DNA of 64,000 nucleotides, taken from contig CM060734.1 in assembly GCA_030704615.1 (NCBI GenBank), forward strand, positions 48,500,042-48,564,041, read 5' to 3'. The notes under the pieces were generated by a model. The model did no database searches, was not told the origin of the DNA, and saw nothing but the letters and a program-made list of their open reading frames with translations. The position numbers and the translations under genes are program-made. Shown here piece by piece: positions 1-12,035 of this stretch. This stretch comes from Takakia lepidozioides (taxonomy: Eukaryota > Streptophyta > Takakiopsida > Takakiales > Takakiaceae). Position 1 is the stretch's first letter. Each line of letters opens with the position of its first letter.

Positions 1-1439
1 TGCTGACTGAATAGCATCCCCCCTGAAAGAGTTGTGGACAATAAAGCGGCATGTAATTGGGATAGTACTACTGTATACAAGCTTGAAATCAAGGACGTCG
101 AGACAATCCTTCAACCCTTAATATTACTGTTACCCTGAAAAGGTAAATGAGACAGCGCTGGTAGCAAATTACAATGTACAGTCAGGTATGCTTCCATGAG
201 TACCCAGGTTCTCAGATGCAAATTTATGAGAGGATCATGCAGCCATGCATGAATGGAGTTCATGATGAAAAAGTGGCCTAAAATAATCGTGGACAGTATA
301 CATGACTATCACTGAAAAGACTACAATGAAACAACACATTCTGCAAAATGACAACACACAAATGACTGTTTGTAGGAGAATCGCAGCTTGTCAGATGGAG
401 GTTTCTGAAAGGGTCGTGCAGGCATCTATGGATGGACGAACGCATTGCATGAAGAAGGTGATAAGCATGATGGTACATGTATTTTTCTGCGTTCTGCTTA
501 AACTCCTTCACCAAGGTCGTCAGTGTCACTGGAAACTATTTCAAGTAAAACCGTTACTTTAACTGTTTTCAATAACGTTGTACCTTGTAATACTGAGGGC
601 GCTGTTGGTGCGTGGAGCTTAGAGGGATCCCTGTGCACAGCCTCTTTGCCGATGTTTGTGGAAAGTGCAAGGTCCATCAAGACAGGAAGACTCCCCAGCT
701 ATGAAATCATTCACACGCCCCCGTGGAATGTAGGCCACTTCAACATTGTCGCTTCCATCGAGGACTCCATGCCATTGGTGACGCCAATGTAACACTGTGT
801 GATTGAAAGCACCAGCTGCCGGAGATTGCACCTGGCTTCAAAGCATGGAGATCAAATGGGGCATAGCAGGAGGGAGAAACTCTTCAGTTCTCTCATTTGC
901 AGACATGTCTCTTGGGAAGCAGGTCAAAGCACAGTGAGATAGTAAGAAGCACCGTGTTTCAAATTCGTCACACACTGATGATTACACAAGGGCAAGCGAT
1001 GAAGAAGGAACGGAAGTTCGGAGACACAGAATGAGGGCCGAAGACAGTGGGGATAGATGGTCAATCAGCTGGATGAAAATATTCATCCGCTAAATGACGT
1101 CCATTCGTTTTGGAGGCACATTCAATGTTGTTTCAAAATTTCAAATTTGAATGTTCACGGACTCCAATATAGTGTGTCTGTAGGACTCGTTCAAGTTTCA
1201 AATATGTATGTTTGAGCAGTCATGTGAGTGTATGATCGCAAAGTCATCATGCGATGGCTGTATTTCCTGCATTCATGGGGCATGCATGAGGGTTGCGTGC
1301 AATACAGTAGTGACAGTGGTGAGAATGTATGACAGTGTTATGGCGAGGGATGGACCCGGCGCGGGGGTGGGGGGGGGGCGGTGACCGCGGGCCGCGGCGG
1401 CACCGCGAGGGGGTTGGGCCACGCAGGCAGGCCCACTGA
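1..1439. other. No gene recognised
   Basis: Short overlapping open frames occur on both strands between about 278 and 831, but none shows a recognisable domain, repeat or splice-bounded coding pattern. A G/C-rich stretch lies at about 1355-1400. I see nothing else I can support here. Confidence 0.5.
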
Positions 1440-2992
1440 GGGAGCATTAAACTCCCGGGCCTCTTTTATCACTTGCCTTCTGCTATTGTTGCTTGGAGGG
1501 GATACTTCTCAGAGCAGCCTTCCTTGCTGGTTTGGCAGTTCTGAAGGAAATGGATTCTTTGCTCTGCTGGCTATCATGCACTCAGATTTACACTGGCATG
1601 GATTAAGATTTGTTACAGATACTGAAGGGGCACTCTTGCACATCGGGCAAGGCCTGATGCACCAGGATTCCGCTTTTAGAATTAGAGTTTTTGAAACTCT
1701 ATCAGGGATTCCAGATCCCAAGCCGCCCCCTGGGAGAGATTTCTGCTGGGCTGAACGCATACCCTTAACCTAGTCCCTATGCTTCCCGCTTAACAGACTT
1801 CAATTCGACCCAGGGGAATGGACTTGGATGGACATCAAAAAAATTCCTCTTCTTGGGTACACTGTGAAGACAGGATACAAACTGCTGTTGGGCAACACTA
1901 ACTTCAGAGTAAAATGGAATAGAAAGTGGAACCTTGACTTGCAGATCTAGGGCTGGAATGGAATATGGAAAGACATCTGGGCCAAGCATCGCTTTGCAAA
2001 AATCAGTGCATTTCTTTGGAAAAGAGCCAATAGAATTCTACCTATGGCCGTCAATTTCCATGACCAGGATCGCTCCTGCTTGGCATGCAACTGTGGTGTG
2101 AGCGAAACCACAGAACATTGTCTGTTCATCTGCTACCTTCCTTCTAGAATTTGGCGTCTAGTGGCAGATTTCTATTCCAACTGGAAGCCTCTCCCTCCCC
2201 TGTCTGCTCCTCTTCTGCTGTTCAATTTACATAGGGGTTCCGCTTGGAATGGCTACCCGATCTGGGCTAGCCAGGGCGCATGCTCTCTGGGCAATCTGGA
2301 AGGCTAGATGTAGTTTGATATATGAAGGGAAGCGCCCCGGTATCAGAGCGATGTTGTCAAGTGGTTCTCGGATATGATGACTGAGGGGTGTAAGGCTTGG
2401 GTGTCCTTACAAGCAGCTGTGAGCAGGTGCGGTGAAAATAAGAGCAGACAGTTTTTTTGCGGATTTCGACATCACCTGGGCCAAAGACGGCCTCCTCTGC
2501 TCCAGGATCTCTGACTCTCGAGTCCAATGGCATGAGCACCTCCCGGCACTTGGCAAGTCGCCAGCTGAGTTCGATGCTCCCGACAGCAACTGGAAGCACA
2601 ACAAGATCCATAGTTCCAAATCCAAAGTGCATCTTGATTTTGGCTGACTCCTGCTTCGTTCTAAGGATGTGTTAAGTCCGTAGCTGAGTACCTCCTACTT
2701 CACCCCTTGTCTCTTCAGATAGGTAGCACGTTATGCTATCTTCTTCTTCGAACAATCAATTCTTTTTGGCCTGCCTGGCCTCAGTTCTCCCCTGCTTAGC
2801 CTCTGTCTGGCTCATCCCGCTTTCCTTCTTTTTTTCTGTTAAGTGCTAGGTGTCCCCCATATGACACGCTTTTACGGCCTTCTTGGAGGTTATTTTTTCC
2901 TCCCTCTGTCATGTTTTACCCTTCTTTAATAAAATTTTGCCAGGGCCTCTGTCCCCTGTTTGTAAAAAGAATAAAAGAATAAATAAATAAAT
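1440..2992 (+). mobile_element. Decayed LINE 3' end (zf-RVT type)
   Basis: Broken coding sequence of a plant L1-like non-LTR retrotransposon, covering only the C-terminal part and 3' tail. The frame from about 1965 to 2200 reads as the zinc-binding region that follows plant LINE reverse transcriptases: a W-x-x-IW-x-x-IWAKHR start, then FLWKRA-N-RILP, then C-x-x-C with ...E-T-TEHCLF-x-C and a following IW. Upstream pieces (1440-1773, 1800-1960) are in other frames, so there are several indels or stops. The A/T-rich end near 2930-2992, with AATAAA-like words and an (AAAT)n-like run, looks like the 3' tail. No reverse-transcriptase core remains, so this is a dead 5'-truncated copy. Confidence 0.6.
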
Positions 2993-3819
2993 TCACTGTG
3001 TTTGTGTTAGACAGGTGGGCACAAAAGTACCATCATGCCTATCATTGTTAATGATTGGAAGGATAGTCTAAGGGATTATTTGGGTTAAATAACATGTATT
3101 GTGTATTGCAGCTACTTTCCAAACTAGTTGATTAAGTAAAGTGCGGCATGCATGGAATGTTGAGATGTAAGGGCATGGCTGGGAGCATAATGTGGAGTGG
3201 CTAAATTGGATGGGGGATATATCATCAAAGCTCTGGAGGAAAGTGCAGGAATCATGGTGAACTACATCTACAGGTATTATGCAGGTCAAACTCTCTATGG
3301 ACTGTTCCAAGGGGAGATGTGTAGAATAAAAGAAAACCCTTGATGTCTAGAGTGATTCTGACCTCTTGGCAAGGACATCCCTTGTAGGATCCCAAGTCCT
3401 CAACATTGACACTCTAATGGCAACCATCAAATTGCTAGGGTAGGGAAGCTTGTGCTAGTGTCAGGCAGGCTGTTTGTTGCTAACCATTGAGGTTGGGTTG
3501 ATGTGGCGCTTTCGTGAAGGTTGGAGAACATACAGCCAAACGATCAGGCATATCTCGACAAAGGTAGAATTGCTGCTTGACCAGCTGTTGAACAGTATTT
3601 GCAGCCACTGGTTGACTCCACTTTGCAGCGCAAGGAAAATGCAAGCTGACATGTTTGTGCAGCCTTACAGCCATGTTCGACTGTTTTTTCACATGCGCAA
3701 TGTGTGAAGGTCTCCAAATTTAGGCTTCCTGACACCAGCAGTAAGCTCACATGCGAGTTGTCTCTGAACAGAAAATTCTTTAGACAAGCATTTGTGTAGC
3801 TGCTGATAAGCTACTTGTA
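2993..3819. other. 3' flank of the PPR gene; no gene seen
   Basis: Between the LINE tail and the stop codon of the minus-strand PPR gene I find no recognisable coding domain. Part of it must serve as the PPR 3' untranslated region. I could not pick out a convincing polyadenylation signal. Confidence 0.4.
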
Positions 3820-6800
3820 TCACCAGTAATCCCCACAAGAACATACCCCATCTTGGAAGTGGTGAAAGCGAGTGGCATCCCGCACAACAACTGCTCGCCC
3901 AACAATTTTTGAGATGAACTTTGTGGCTGTGTGGCAGTCACCACAAACCCGAAGGTTCTTGATGATGTGGATAGTTGTCCCAGGGGATGTGCTGATAAGC
4001 CCAAAAGCAATGGCAAGCTTTTCACTGTGGTAGCAAAGAGAAAATTCCTTTTGCTCCTTCTCCACATCACGCAATGCAAAACTCGTATCAGGCATATACC
4101 CAGCCTCCATCATGTGCAGAGATAACCTCTTCAGCTCAGCATGGATTTCCTCTATTTGTGGATGTGATTTGTCCTCTACAACGAATGTATACACACGGTT
4201 GTCTACCTCAATGCAGCTGTGCCCGGGCTCCTTTCTGACACCTCTGTCCTCCATCATTTGTCGCACCTTTGCTGCATCTTTCCACCTGCCAGCGGCAGCA
4301 TAGATATTAGATAGCAAAACATAAGCTCCAGCCTCCTGTGGATTGCACTCGAGAAGGTGTTTTGCCGACCGTTCAGCTAGATCTACATTGCCATGAATTC
4401 TGCAGGCACCAAGCAAGGCCCCCCACACCGAAGCACCGGGTTCAGTTGGCATTTTGTTAACAAAATCCTCTGCATCTTCCAATCGCCCTCCACGGCCAAG
4501 AAGGTCCACCATGCAGCTAAAATGCTCCACTGTAGGAGTCAAGCCATGATTGCGACTTAATGACTCAAAGTAGTGACAGCCTTCATCCACCAGGCCCACA
4601 TGGCTGCATGCAGAGAGAAGAGATGTAAAGGTGATGCTGTCTGGTTTCAGACCTTCCTGTTGCATTTGTTCAAATAGTTGGAGGGTTTCCTTGCCACACC
4701 CATGCTGAGCATATCCACTGATCATTGCATTCCATGAGACCACATTTCGTTCAGCCATATTGTCAAACACTTGACGTGCATCCTTGACGCTCCCACATTT
4801 GGCATACATGTCAACAAGGGTATTCTCCAAATTCATGTATGACGCAATTCCGACTTCCATGATGTCAGCGTGAACATCTTTGCCCTTTTCCAGGGCTGCA
4901 AGTATGGCACATGCATTGAGAACACCAATGAAGGTAACCTTGTCAGGTGTCACCCCTCTCCCTATCATTTGCTCATACACACTGAGAGCCTCCCTACCAT
5001 ACCCATGTTGAGTATATCCCGTGATCATTGCACTCCATGAGAATACACTTCGTTCAGCCATGCTATCAAACACTTGATGTGCATCCGGTATGCTCCCACA
5101 TTTGGCATACATGTCAACAAGGGTAGTCTCTAGAATGACATCTCGTGCAATCCCACTTTTTCTGATGTCAGCATGGACCCCTACACCCATTTCCAGGGCT
5201 GCCAGATTGGCACATGCATTGAGGACGCAAGTGAATGTAACCCCATCGGGAGTTACTCCTTTCTTTTGCATTTGTTTGTAGATTGCAAAAGCCTCCCAAC
5301 CACAACCCTGCTGAGCATATCCTGCAATCATGGTGTTCCATGAGACCACATTTTGCTGAACCATACTGTCAAACACTTGAAGAGCATCCTTCATGCTCCC
5401 GCATTTGGCATACATGTCAACAAGTGCATTCTCCAGAATGGTATCTGCCTCAATTCCAGCTTTGATGATATCAGCATGGACTTTGATGCCCTCTTCCAGT
5501 ACTGCCAGGCTGGCACAGGCATTGAGCATGCAAACAAATGTGATTTTGTTGGGGATCACCCCTTCACGTATCATTCGATCATAAATTTTGAAAGCCTCCC
5601 TACCATACCCAGGCCGAGCATATCCTGCAATCACCGCATTCCATGAGACCACGTTTCGTTCTGCCATATTGTCAAACACTTGACGTGCTTCCTTCATGCT
5701 CCCACATTTCGCATACATGTTGACAAGGGTATTCTCCAGATTTATAAATGACGCAATTCCAGCTTTCATGATGTCAGTATGAACCTCTTTGCCCTTTTCC
5801 AGGTCTGCCAGGCTGGCACATGCATTGAGAATACAAATGAATGTGACCTTGTCCTGTGTCACTCCATACTGTACCATCGTCTCATATATCTCAAACGCCT
5901 CCCTACAACTCCCATGTTCAGCATATCCTGCTATCATCGCATTCCAAGAGACCACATCTCTTTTCACCATACTGTCAAAAACTTGACGTGCATCCCTTAT
6001 ACTCCCACATCTGGCATACACACTCACAAGGGTATTCTCCAGAATGATCCCTGGTACTATTCCAGCCTTGATTATGTCAGCATGGACTTTAATGGCCTTT
6101 TCCAGGCTGGCACACGCCTTCAGAATGCAGATGAAGGTAACTCTGTTGGGTGTCACCCCTTCCTCTATCATTTGCTCGTAGATCTTGAATGCCTCCCGAC
6201 CATACCCATGCTGAGCATATCCTGTGATCATCGTGTTCCATGAGACCACATTTTGTTCAGGCATTTTATCGAACACTTGACGGGCATCCACTACACTCCC
6301 GCATTTGGCATACATGCTGACAAGGGTGTTATATAAGAAAATATTTGGCTTGAATCCACTCTGAATAATGTGTGCGTGCACCTGCTTTCCCTCTGCAAGG
6401 CCTCTCATGTTGATGCACTCTTGTAAGACACATGCATAAGTGTCGAAGTCTACCTGTATGCATCCATGCTTCAAAATGTGCAGTGCCTCTTTCGTGCGTC
6501 CTGCCTTACATAATGCCCTCACATCCTTACAAGTGCCAGCTGACTTCTTGTTGACTCCCTCTGCCTGTTCTTCAGGCCAGGGTGACTGTGGATGACATTC
6601 AAAATCGTCCCCAGCATGTGTCTGACCAGACTCGGTCCTCAGACCTGGACAATTAGCAGATTGTGCTCGATGTTGTACCATGGCAGTTGTCTCTGCTTTC
6701 ACCCAAGCTGAGCTCAGCGAACACTCAATGCACACCACCTCATTTGTGCAATTGTGTCTGAAGTCGGGTGATCTTGGACCTTTCCACCAGTAGGCAGCAG

Positions 6801-6978
6801 CCATAGGTTCAATGACAGCATCAACAGGGTGAGAGACATGGAATCCACATGTGCCACATCTGTGGGGAATTGGCAGCTCGTATATCAGCGCTGCTGGAAT
6901 TATCTGAGCGCATGGCCCTACAATCAGCAATTCCCCTGTACCCAGATTGTCGTTGGCTCTGCGCGAGCACCATGGCAT
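3820..6978 (-). CDS. PLS-class DYW pentatricopeptide repeat protein, 1052 aa
   Basis: Uninterrupted single-exon gene for a PPR protein with C-terminal DYW domain. By family, such proteins bind a specific organelle transcript and the DYW domain deaminates a cytidine to uridine. In order: about 150 non-repeat residues at the N-terminus; a first motif at DVRALCKAGRTKEALHIL; then six P-L-S triplets of about 98-101 aa, each with a YAKCGS-like and a VVSWN-like segment (three variants: YARCGS, and FSW in the fifth); E and E+ motifs with a PG box that reads PGHSCIEV, with C where W is usual; then DYW. The zinc/catalytic residues are present: HSEKLA (HxE), CGDCH (CxxCH) and the CSCGDYW end. The first ATG gives a long N-terminus without a clear transit peptide, so a later Met (about residue 100) is possible. 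The triplets are very alike, which suggests internal duplication. Related scraps lie at 46.0, 48.3 and 55.3-56.9 kb. Confidence 0.95.
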   Translation of the reverse strand: MPWCSRRANDNLGTGELLIVGPCAQIIPAALIYELPIPHRCGTCGFHVSHPVDAVIEPMAAAYWWKGPRSPDFRHNCTNEVVCIECSLSSAWVKAETTAMVQHRAQSANCPGLRTESGQTHAGDDFECHPQSPWPEEQAEGVNKKSAGTCKDVRALCKAGRTKEALHILKHGCIQVDFDTYACVLQECINMRGLAEGKQVHAHIIQSGFKPNIFLYNTLVSMYAKCGSVVDARQVFDKMPEQNVVSWNTMITGYAQHGYGREAFKIYEQMIEEGVTPNRVTFICILKACASLEKAIKVHADIIKAGIVPGIILENTLVSVYARCGSIRDARQVFDSMVKRDVVSWNAMIAGYAEHGSCREAFEIYETMVQYGVTQDKVTFICILNACASLADLEKGKEVHTDIMKAGIASFINLENTLVNMYAKCGSMKEARQVFDNMAERNVVSWNAVIAGYARPGYGREAFKIYDRMIREGVIPNKITFVCMLNACASLAVLEEGIKVHADIIKAGIEADTILENALVDMYAKCGSMKDALQVFDSMVQQNVVSWNTMIAGYAQQGCGWEAFAIYKQMQKKGVTPDGVTFTCVLNACANLAALEMGVGVHADIRKSGIARDVILETTLVDMYAKCGSIPDAHQVFDSMAERSVFSWSAMITGYTQHGYGREALSVYEQMIGRGVTPDKVTFIGVLNACAILAALEKGKDVHADIMEVGIASYMNLENTLVDMYAKCGSVKDARQVFDNMAERNVVSWNAMISGYAQHGCGKETLQLFEQMQQEGLKPDSITFTSLLSACSHVGLVDEGCHYFESLSRNHGLTPTVEHFSCMVDLLGRGGRLEDAEDFVNKMPTEPGASVWGALLGACRIHGNVDLAERSAKHLLECNPQEAGAYVLLSNIYAAAGRWKDAAKVRQMMEDRGVRKEPGHSCIEVDNRVYTFVVEDKSHPQIEEIHAELKRLSLHMMEAGYMPDTSFALRDVEKEQKEFSLCYHSEKLAIAFGLISTSPGTTIHIIKNLRVCGDCHTATKFISKIVGRAVVVRDATRFHHFQDGVCSCGDYW

Positions 6979-7194
6979 TGGTGACTACGATATACAGCTC
7001 CGGAGGTTTGATGTTGGGTGCGGACTATTTCGTCAACGGTATGTTATACCCACGTTCGCCCCGCAGCAGTCTTCGTCACTCAGGTGGCCAGTCTCCTAAT
7101 TAAGATATGAGATCAAAATTCTTTCAGCTCTTGGGCTTCCGTGGGCTACTCATAACTGTCACACCTTGAGGAAAACTGTGGGGGGCCATTCCCT

Positions 7195-7640
7195 TTAAGA
7201 AAAAGAAAGCATCCCACAGGAGCAATGTTTCAAGCAAGCATCAAAATTAGTACCTCCCCAATCTTTCATGCGATGACTGGCAACAACATAAAAGCTATCC
7301 GATTTCATAGAGAACGAAAAGCGTGTCGATAATTTCTGCAAGCAAGATGGATGCAGTTTCTGCTGGGTTGGATCAAGGACACTATAGAGCCTGGGGCACT
7401 CCAGTCCAGAGACACAGAAAATCACGAAATATTGCGTGGCAATACCTTTCTTCGGTACCCCTGGGGCCTGAGATGTATCGTGAACATCACTCGTAACGAT
7501 TTTGGGCACCGCCTTGCCAAGCTAGGTACCCATTTCAGCTCCACAGACTGGTCCGTAAGTTTTCTGTATGATGTCGAGCATCCCAGCCGTGGCCACGACA
7601 TCGCCTTACGTATGGCGTCTCCCTCCACAGAACTCGGGAG
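7195..7640 (-). other. Coding-like orphan segment, unknown
   Basis: Minus strand 7510-7600 reads an open, protein-like string (DVVATAGMLDIIQKTYGPVC followed by GAEMG) up to a GTACCT that could be a donor. 7195-7509 is open in the same frame, entered after one stop, and begins LGKAVPKIVTSDVHDTS. No family is recognised. It could be exons of an unrelated gene, a 5' exon of the PPR transcript, or chance. No ATG or polyadenylation site was identified. Confidence 0.25.
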
Positions 7641-8179
7641 AGCGGCCGTCCCTGCCCCTGTGAATGAGAGGGCAAAGACGTATCACATCGACAATCCTGG
7701 TTCTACATATGTACAGTATGAATCGGTTTAGGTCTGATTAATGTACGCTGTAGTTTGTTTGGATCACCAATGATTTGGTCGAAAAGATCAAGGATCTGCC
7801 AATCGATGCTTTTCAATCCTATTTGAAACTTAGCCGATTGTCGTTTGAGAGGAGGAGGAGAGCGGCTGAACGACCATGGGGCCTTGAAAGAAGCACCAGA
7901 CGAAGAAAGGAAAGCAAGTTAGATCGTACTCTGGACTGCAAACATCACACCCCAAAACCCTAAACCCATACCCTTTGAATAATTTGCTGTCAAGATGCTT
8001 ATCAGTCAAACTCAGAGATAATGTTCCCTAGACTAATTTGATCTTGGCCTCGATAAGGAGCTTATGCTCCCGTTCCATCCTTTTCCTTGGAAAGCTCCAT
8101 ATCCTAGATCCCTGTGGTGAGCAAGGAGTAGAAATCATCAACATCTGAGACAATTTCAGGGAGAAACCCACCTGAGCAA
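7641..8179. other. No gene recognised
   Basis: No supported coding or structural feature. A short CCCTAAACCC-like run near 7960 is too short to call telomeric. Confidence 0.4.
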
Positions 8180-9709
8180 TCACCCTTCTTTTATGAAAGG
8201 GAAGGGAAGGGAATGATCCATAGAAACGATCACCTGAGAAAGGACACAAGATAAGACACAGCACAACCCATCGTCTCATCTCTCTAAGAAATTCCATACA
8301 AATCAACTGGAGTGGTAAGAGAGAAGAGCTTTGATAGATTGGAGGGTTCAATACATGTGCCAGGGAATGAAGGATGCACATGTCTAGAGAGGGAGGCCCT
8401 CTTGTCCCACAATCTGGCAGACAGAGAATGTCGATCAAACTAGAGTAAAGATCAAGACGAACTATGATAGCAATCCTAATAAGACTAGCAGCTTCTTGCT
8501 TTGGACAACCATGCAAATCCTTTCAGTGCTTCCAAGCAATCAATTTCCCTAAGACATTGCAATTAGGTATCCTTGAAACAATATCCTGAAAATCAAGTGT
8601 AGAGCCTGCAAACCATATTCAGAATCCAGGTCAGTTGAATTTTCAACCTCTGCAAGAAAGGTCACTGCAAGACTTCTAAAAATTGTACATGGAGACCTTG
8701 AATCCCCTTGATGAGGGGCATTTACAACAAGACTCAGACAAGAGGCACCCCTAACAGCATTTAGCAATGGAGTAAATTATCGACCAGAAACTAGGCCTGT
8801 GTAGTCCAAAGACCAATGGACACTACCTTCCTAGATATTTCTGCTTTCTTCTTTCTATTTGGCCAACATTTGGCTTTCAGTGCTGAATCCCCTGAATGGA
8901 GGGGGGTTTTGAAAGAAGGGCTAGCCAACTTTTTGTTGCCCGCTAAATTGGTTTTCTCAAGAGTAGCTTATTCCAGAAAAGAGATTTTCCCCATGAGGCA
9001 TGGACAGACACTGTGAATAACTTTATCAGTATCCCTATGTTACAACTCCTTTGATGTGCGGCATAGCTTTCTCATCTGGCCGCCTCGCCCCTGTGCACCA
9101 AATGAGCTACAAGTTCAGTTTTGCATATGTTGACGGATACCGTCGGGCCAGGAACTTCGCAACAGGGCCGTCTACCACCACCTGGAAACATGCCAGCTTT
9201 CTTATAAGGTGATGTAACCTTCTATGGGCTCCATCTATCTGGCCAATGATACCATTATACTTTTCCAATTTGTTGAGAAAGGAATTAGACATGTAATTCA
9301 GAAGCCGTAATGAAGCAACCATATCAGGATGGACAAATCTGGGATGAGCAGATTAGGTTCATATTTTTGGATATTCAACTTGACTGCCTAGACATTCTGT
9401 GAGACCTGATCTGTTGTGAGTTTACTACAGCCTGTGCCAAGCCCCAAGGAAATCCCTTAGTGGGTCACGAATTGTTCCACAGTTGCAATTTAACGAGCAA
9501 GCACATCCATAAACATAGTGACAAAACATCAGACTGACGAAAGCGATCCAGTCTACTAGACACAAACCATGTGAGTGTGAAGAAAGAGGAGGTACACACT
9601 GACCTTTTGCCACAAAGCAATGGCAGCTAGATTAGCAAGAATGAGAATCCAAAGATGCAACCGGAAGCTAAATGGCATCCCTGGGCTTGGTGCCCCTCCT
9701 TGAGCCTAG
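8180..9709. repeat. Segmental duplication, copy 1
   Basis: Closely similar in the same orientation to 62757-64000. It covers the last two exons of the P5B ATPase gene, the intron between them and about 900 bases of 3' flank. Matching landmarks: the AAAGGGAAGGGAAGGGAA run at about 8200 and 62770; the block at 8762 and 63025; both exons; and the right edge. A stretch of about 95 bp (about 8350-8443) is inverted relative to its partner (about 62837-62925). The partner runs off the window, so the true length is unknown. Confidence 0.85.
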
Positions 9710-11456
9710 TGATCAAAACGAGGGACATCAGTTAGGTGATGCCAGAATTACACACCACTCAGACCACCACTGGAGAGAAGAAATGGAGAGAAGAATCAAA
9801 GAGTATTACCTCCAGTGGAATGATGAGGTTTATGAGAGATCCCAAATTGGTGGTGGATTTTTCCGGTTTCCATGTGTGCAGGGTGCTGCTACAGGACAAG
9901 CCTGTTAAGCTCTTATCCATCCACACAAGCATTTTCTTGATTATGCATGCGGTTCACAATGCCTGATTTCCAAAGAGAGGGTTGCTGAGAGAATGTACTG
10001 GGCTGTACCCAAACACCACCAGCCATGTGCCTTGGAGAAAGGAAACGGATATGGTGTTAGAAAGCTGCAGAATCAAACTCTGGGAATGAGCTTCTGAGAA
10101 TTGACATCTGAGCAAGGTGCATGCTAATCTCCTCTGTATCTTCCAATTTTATCATGAGCCTCGGATGCTCTATTTTCTTTAGCAACAAGAGTGGTGCCCC
10201 ATGGAGATAACCTCCCTTGTCCCATCTCAACACACATTGAATGAAGTCAATCAAAGCTACCCCCCAAAAACAGAAACACATACATGAGAGAGGCAAAGCT
10301 CTCTGGAGGAAAATAACAGTGAAATCTCACCTGGTAAGCCACCCATACAGGCGATTTGGTATTGAGGCCATTGAATGGCTCACTGGCGACATGCCAGAGA
10401 TGTGTGAAGCTACTGTGGGGCAGTAGTAGCACTACCGACATCAGAGTAAATATGCCAAGCCATGCACCCTGAGCACAGAAACATCAGGGAGTCAGCAAAG
10501 CGGAACAGTCTCCTTCAAGAGCCTCAGATACGAGATTAGAGAATAGTGCGGATAACGGGAAAAGATAGAAAGCCCTACGGGCCTAAAAGGTGGACAGAGT
10601 TTCTTTCTTAGGGAAGGTATTTATAAAATCAACGTCACCAACATTTCTAGACCTTTTTCCCTGTACCATAGAGTGTACCAAAAGAAACTAATGACATGTT
10701 GAAAATAAGTGAACGAACTTGGTAGATGCACTTACACGCAGATAGTAGTTGAAAATGACAGGTCGGCGAAATGAGGCTCCGAAGGTGAAGATAAAAGGAG
10801 AGGAGATGAACTGAAAGTAAATGGTGAAAAATATGACTGTCGACTCCCAGTTGTCACCAAGCACCCACCACGAAGAACCATGAGAGAGTCTGCCATATCC
10901 AGGGAGCTGAAGCGTGTTAATAGGAGGAGACACCAGCAGAGAAAGAAATTTCCAGCCAGAGAAATGGAGTTTTGTACCTTCCCTACCACATGACATCATG
11001 AGGCCTCATATGATCAGCTTCACAGGCATTCCAAAAACAGGAGCAAATAAGATGCAGCAAATCCACTGCTCTACATTCAGGCCTCATGATACTTTAATGG
11101 GAGTCAGCATCGACAGTCAAAAGAAAGGAAAGCCATGTAATCGCCCTGATCACCATAGCCACACAATGAGAAGTAAATAGTAAAGATATGTGACAGACGC
11201 TGTGGATGAGGCTAGAGATCTGTCAGTGCATCTGAGTCTACTGCATCCATCAAAGGGAAGGCACATCAGACTCTGAAGTTACCACAAGAGTTGGCATACT
11301 GATAAGGAAAAGAGGCTGGGCCAGGAAGGAACATACTTGGCAGGCCACTTGACATAGTCAGATTGGGCAGTCATGAAGGAGAGAGCAGCCAACACAAATA
11401 CAAGGTTGATGATCCAAACCCCAAGTACCGATGCCACATTCTGTGGTCCTAGCAGA
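9107..11456 (-). CDS. P5B ATPase, C-terminal exons (late membrane segments and C-terminus)
   Basis: Five exons, all GT-AG with compatible phases. 11337-11456 is a membrane segment reading VASVLGVWIINLVFVLAAL and ends AA before GTATGT. 10736-10889 contains NWESTVIFFTIYFQF and FRRPVIFNYYLR, the conserved 'N-(Y/W)-E-N/S-T ... FRRP' region of P5B pumps; an alternative acceptor would extend it to 10906. 10331-10468 starts GAWLGIFTLMSVVLLLP, the next membrane helix. 9604-9705 contains MPFSFRLHLWILILANL. 9107-9181 is the last coding exon, starts VVVDGP and ends KLNL with a TAG stop. The last two exons recur at 63372-63446 and 63896-63997 with the same protein where compared, which argues for recent duplication or constraint. 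Confidence 0.85.
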
Positions 11457-12035
11457 CTGGAGGTTGGTCACACCTGCCATGATCAACCATCTCATCAGTC
11501 TGAGCAGTTTATTGTGCCCAATTTTGATGATTGCTGATGCCCAGCAAAGCTATGACACGAGAATGTAAGAAAACAGAAAAACCAACAAGGAGAACCCTAG
11601 ATTGCAGTCTCATGGAGGTAGGCAGCTAAGAATTTCTACTACTTCCCATGATGAGTAACCTCCAACAGTCGTACCTCCCTCAAACCTTATAGTACACGCA
11701 GTGAAGAAGGAATAGAGATGATGTTCTATCTCCACTTCCTGCATGTGTTGCAATGGACTAATCCTATCCTCATCAGGTATGACGACCCATCTACGTATCT
11801 TGATCTGGAAGCTGTGTTAACCGACTCAGAAATTTCCCAAAGCCCTGGTGAGAGATGTGCAGAACGTGGCCGGCAAGTAGACTCAGAGATACAAATATCT
11901 CTGTAGGTACGGAGTTTTGGGATGAGCCAGTGCCCCTCCACCCCATGTTCATTGTACATGAAAAGAGCATTTAATGACATGCAAGGAGAAGAAGAAGGAA
12001 AGAGAGGAAGAAAGAAAGAAATCAATATATGAATT

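Noticed and set aside
302-831. Short overlapping frames at the left edge
   Set aside because: No domain, no splice pattern, and equal openness on both strands.
3931-6243. Several plus-strand frames inside the PPR gene
   Set aside because: They are antisense shadows of the PPR repeats and repeat with the same 303-base period.
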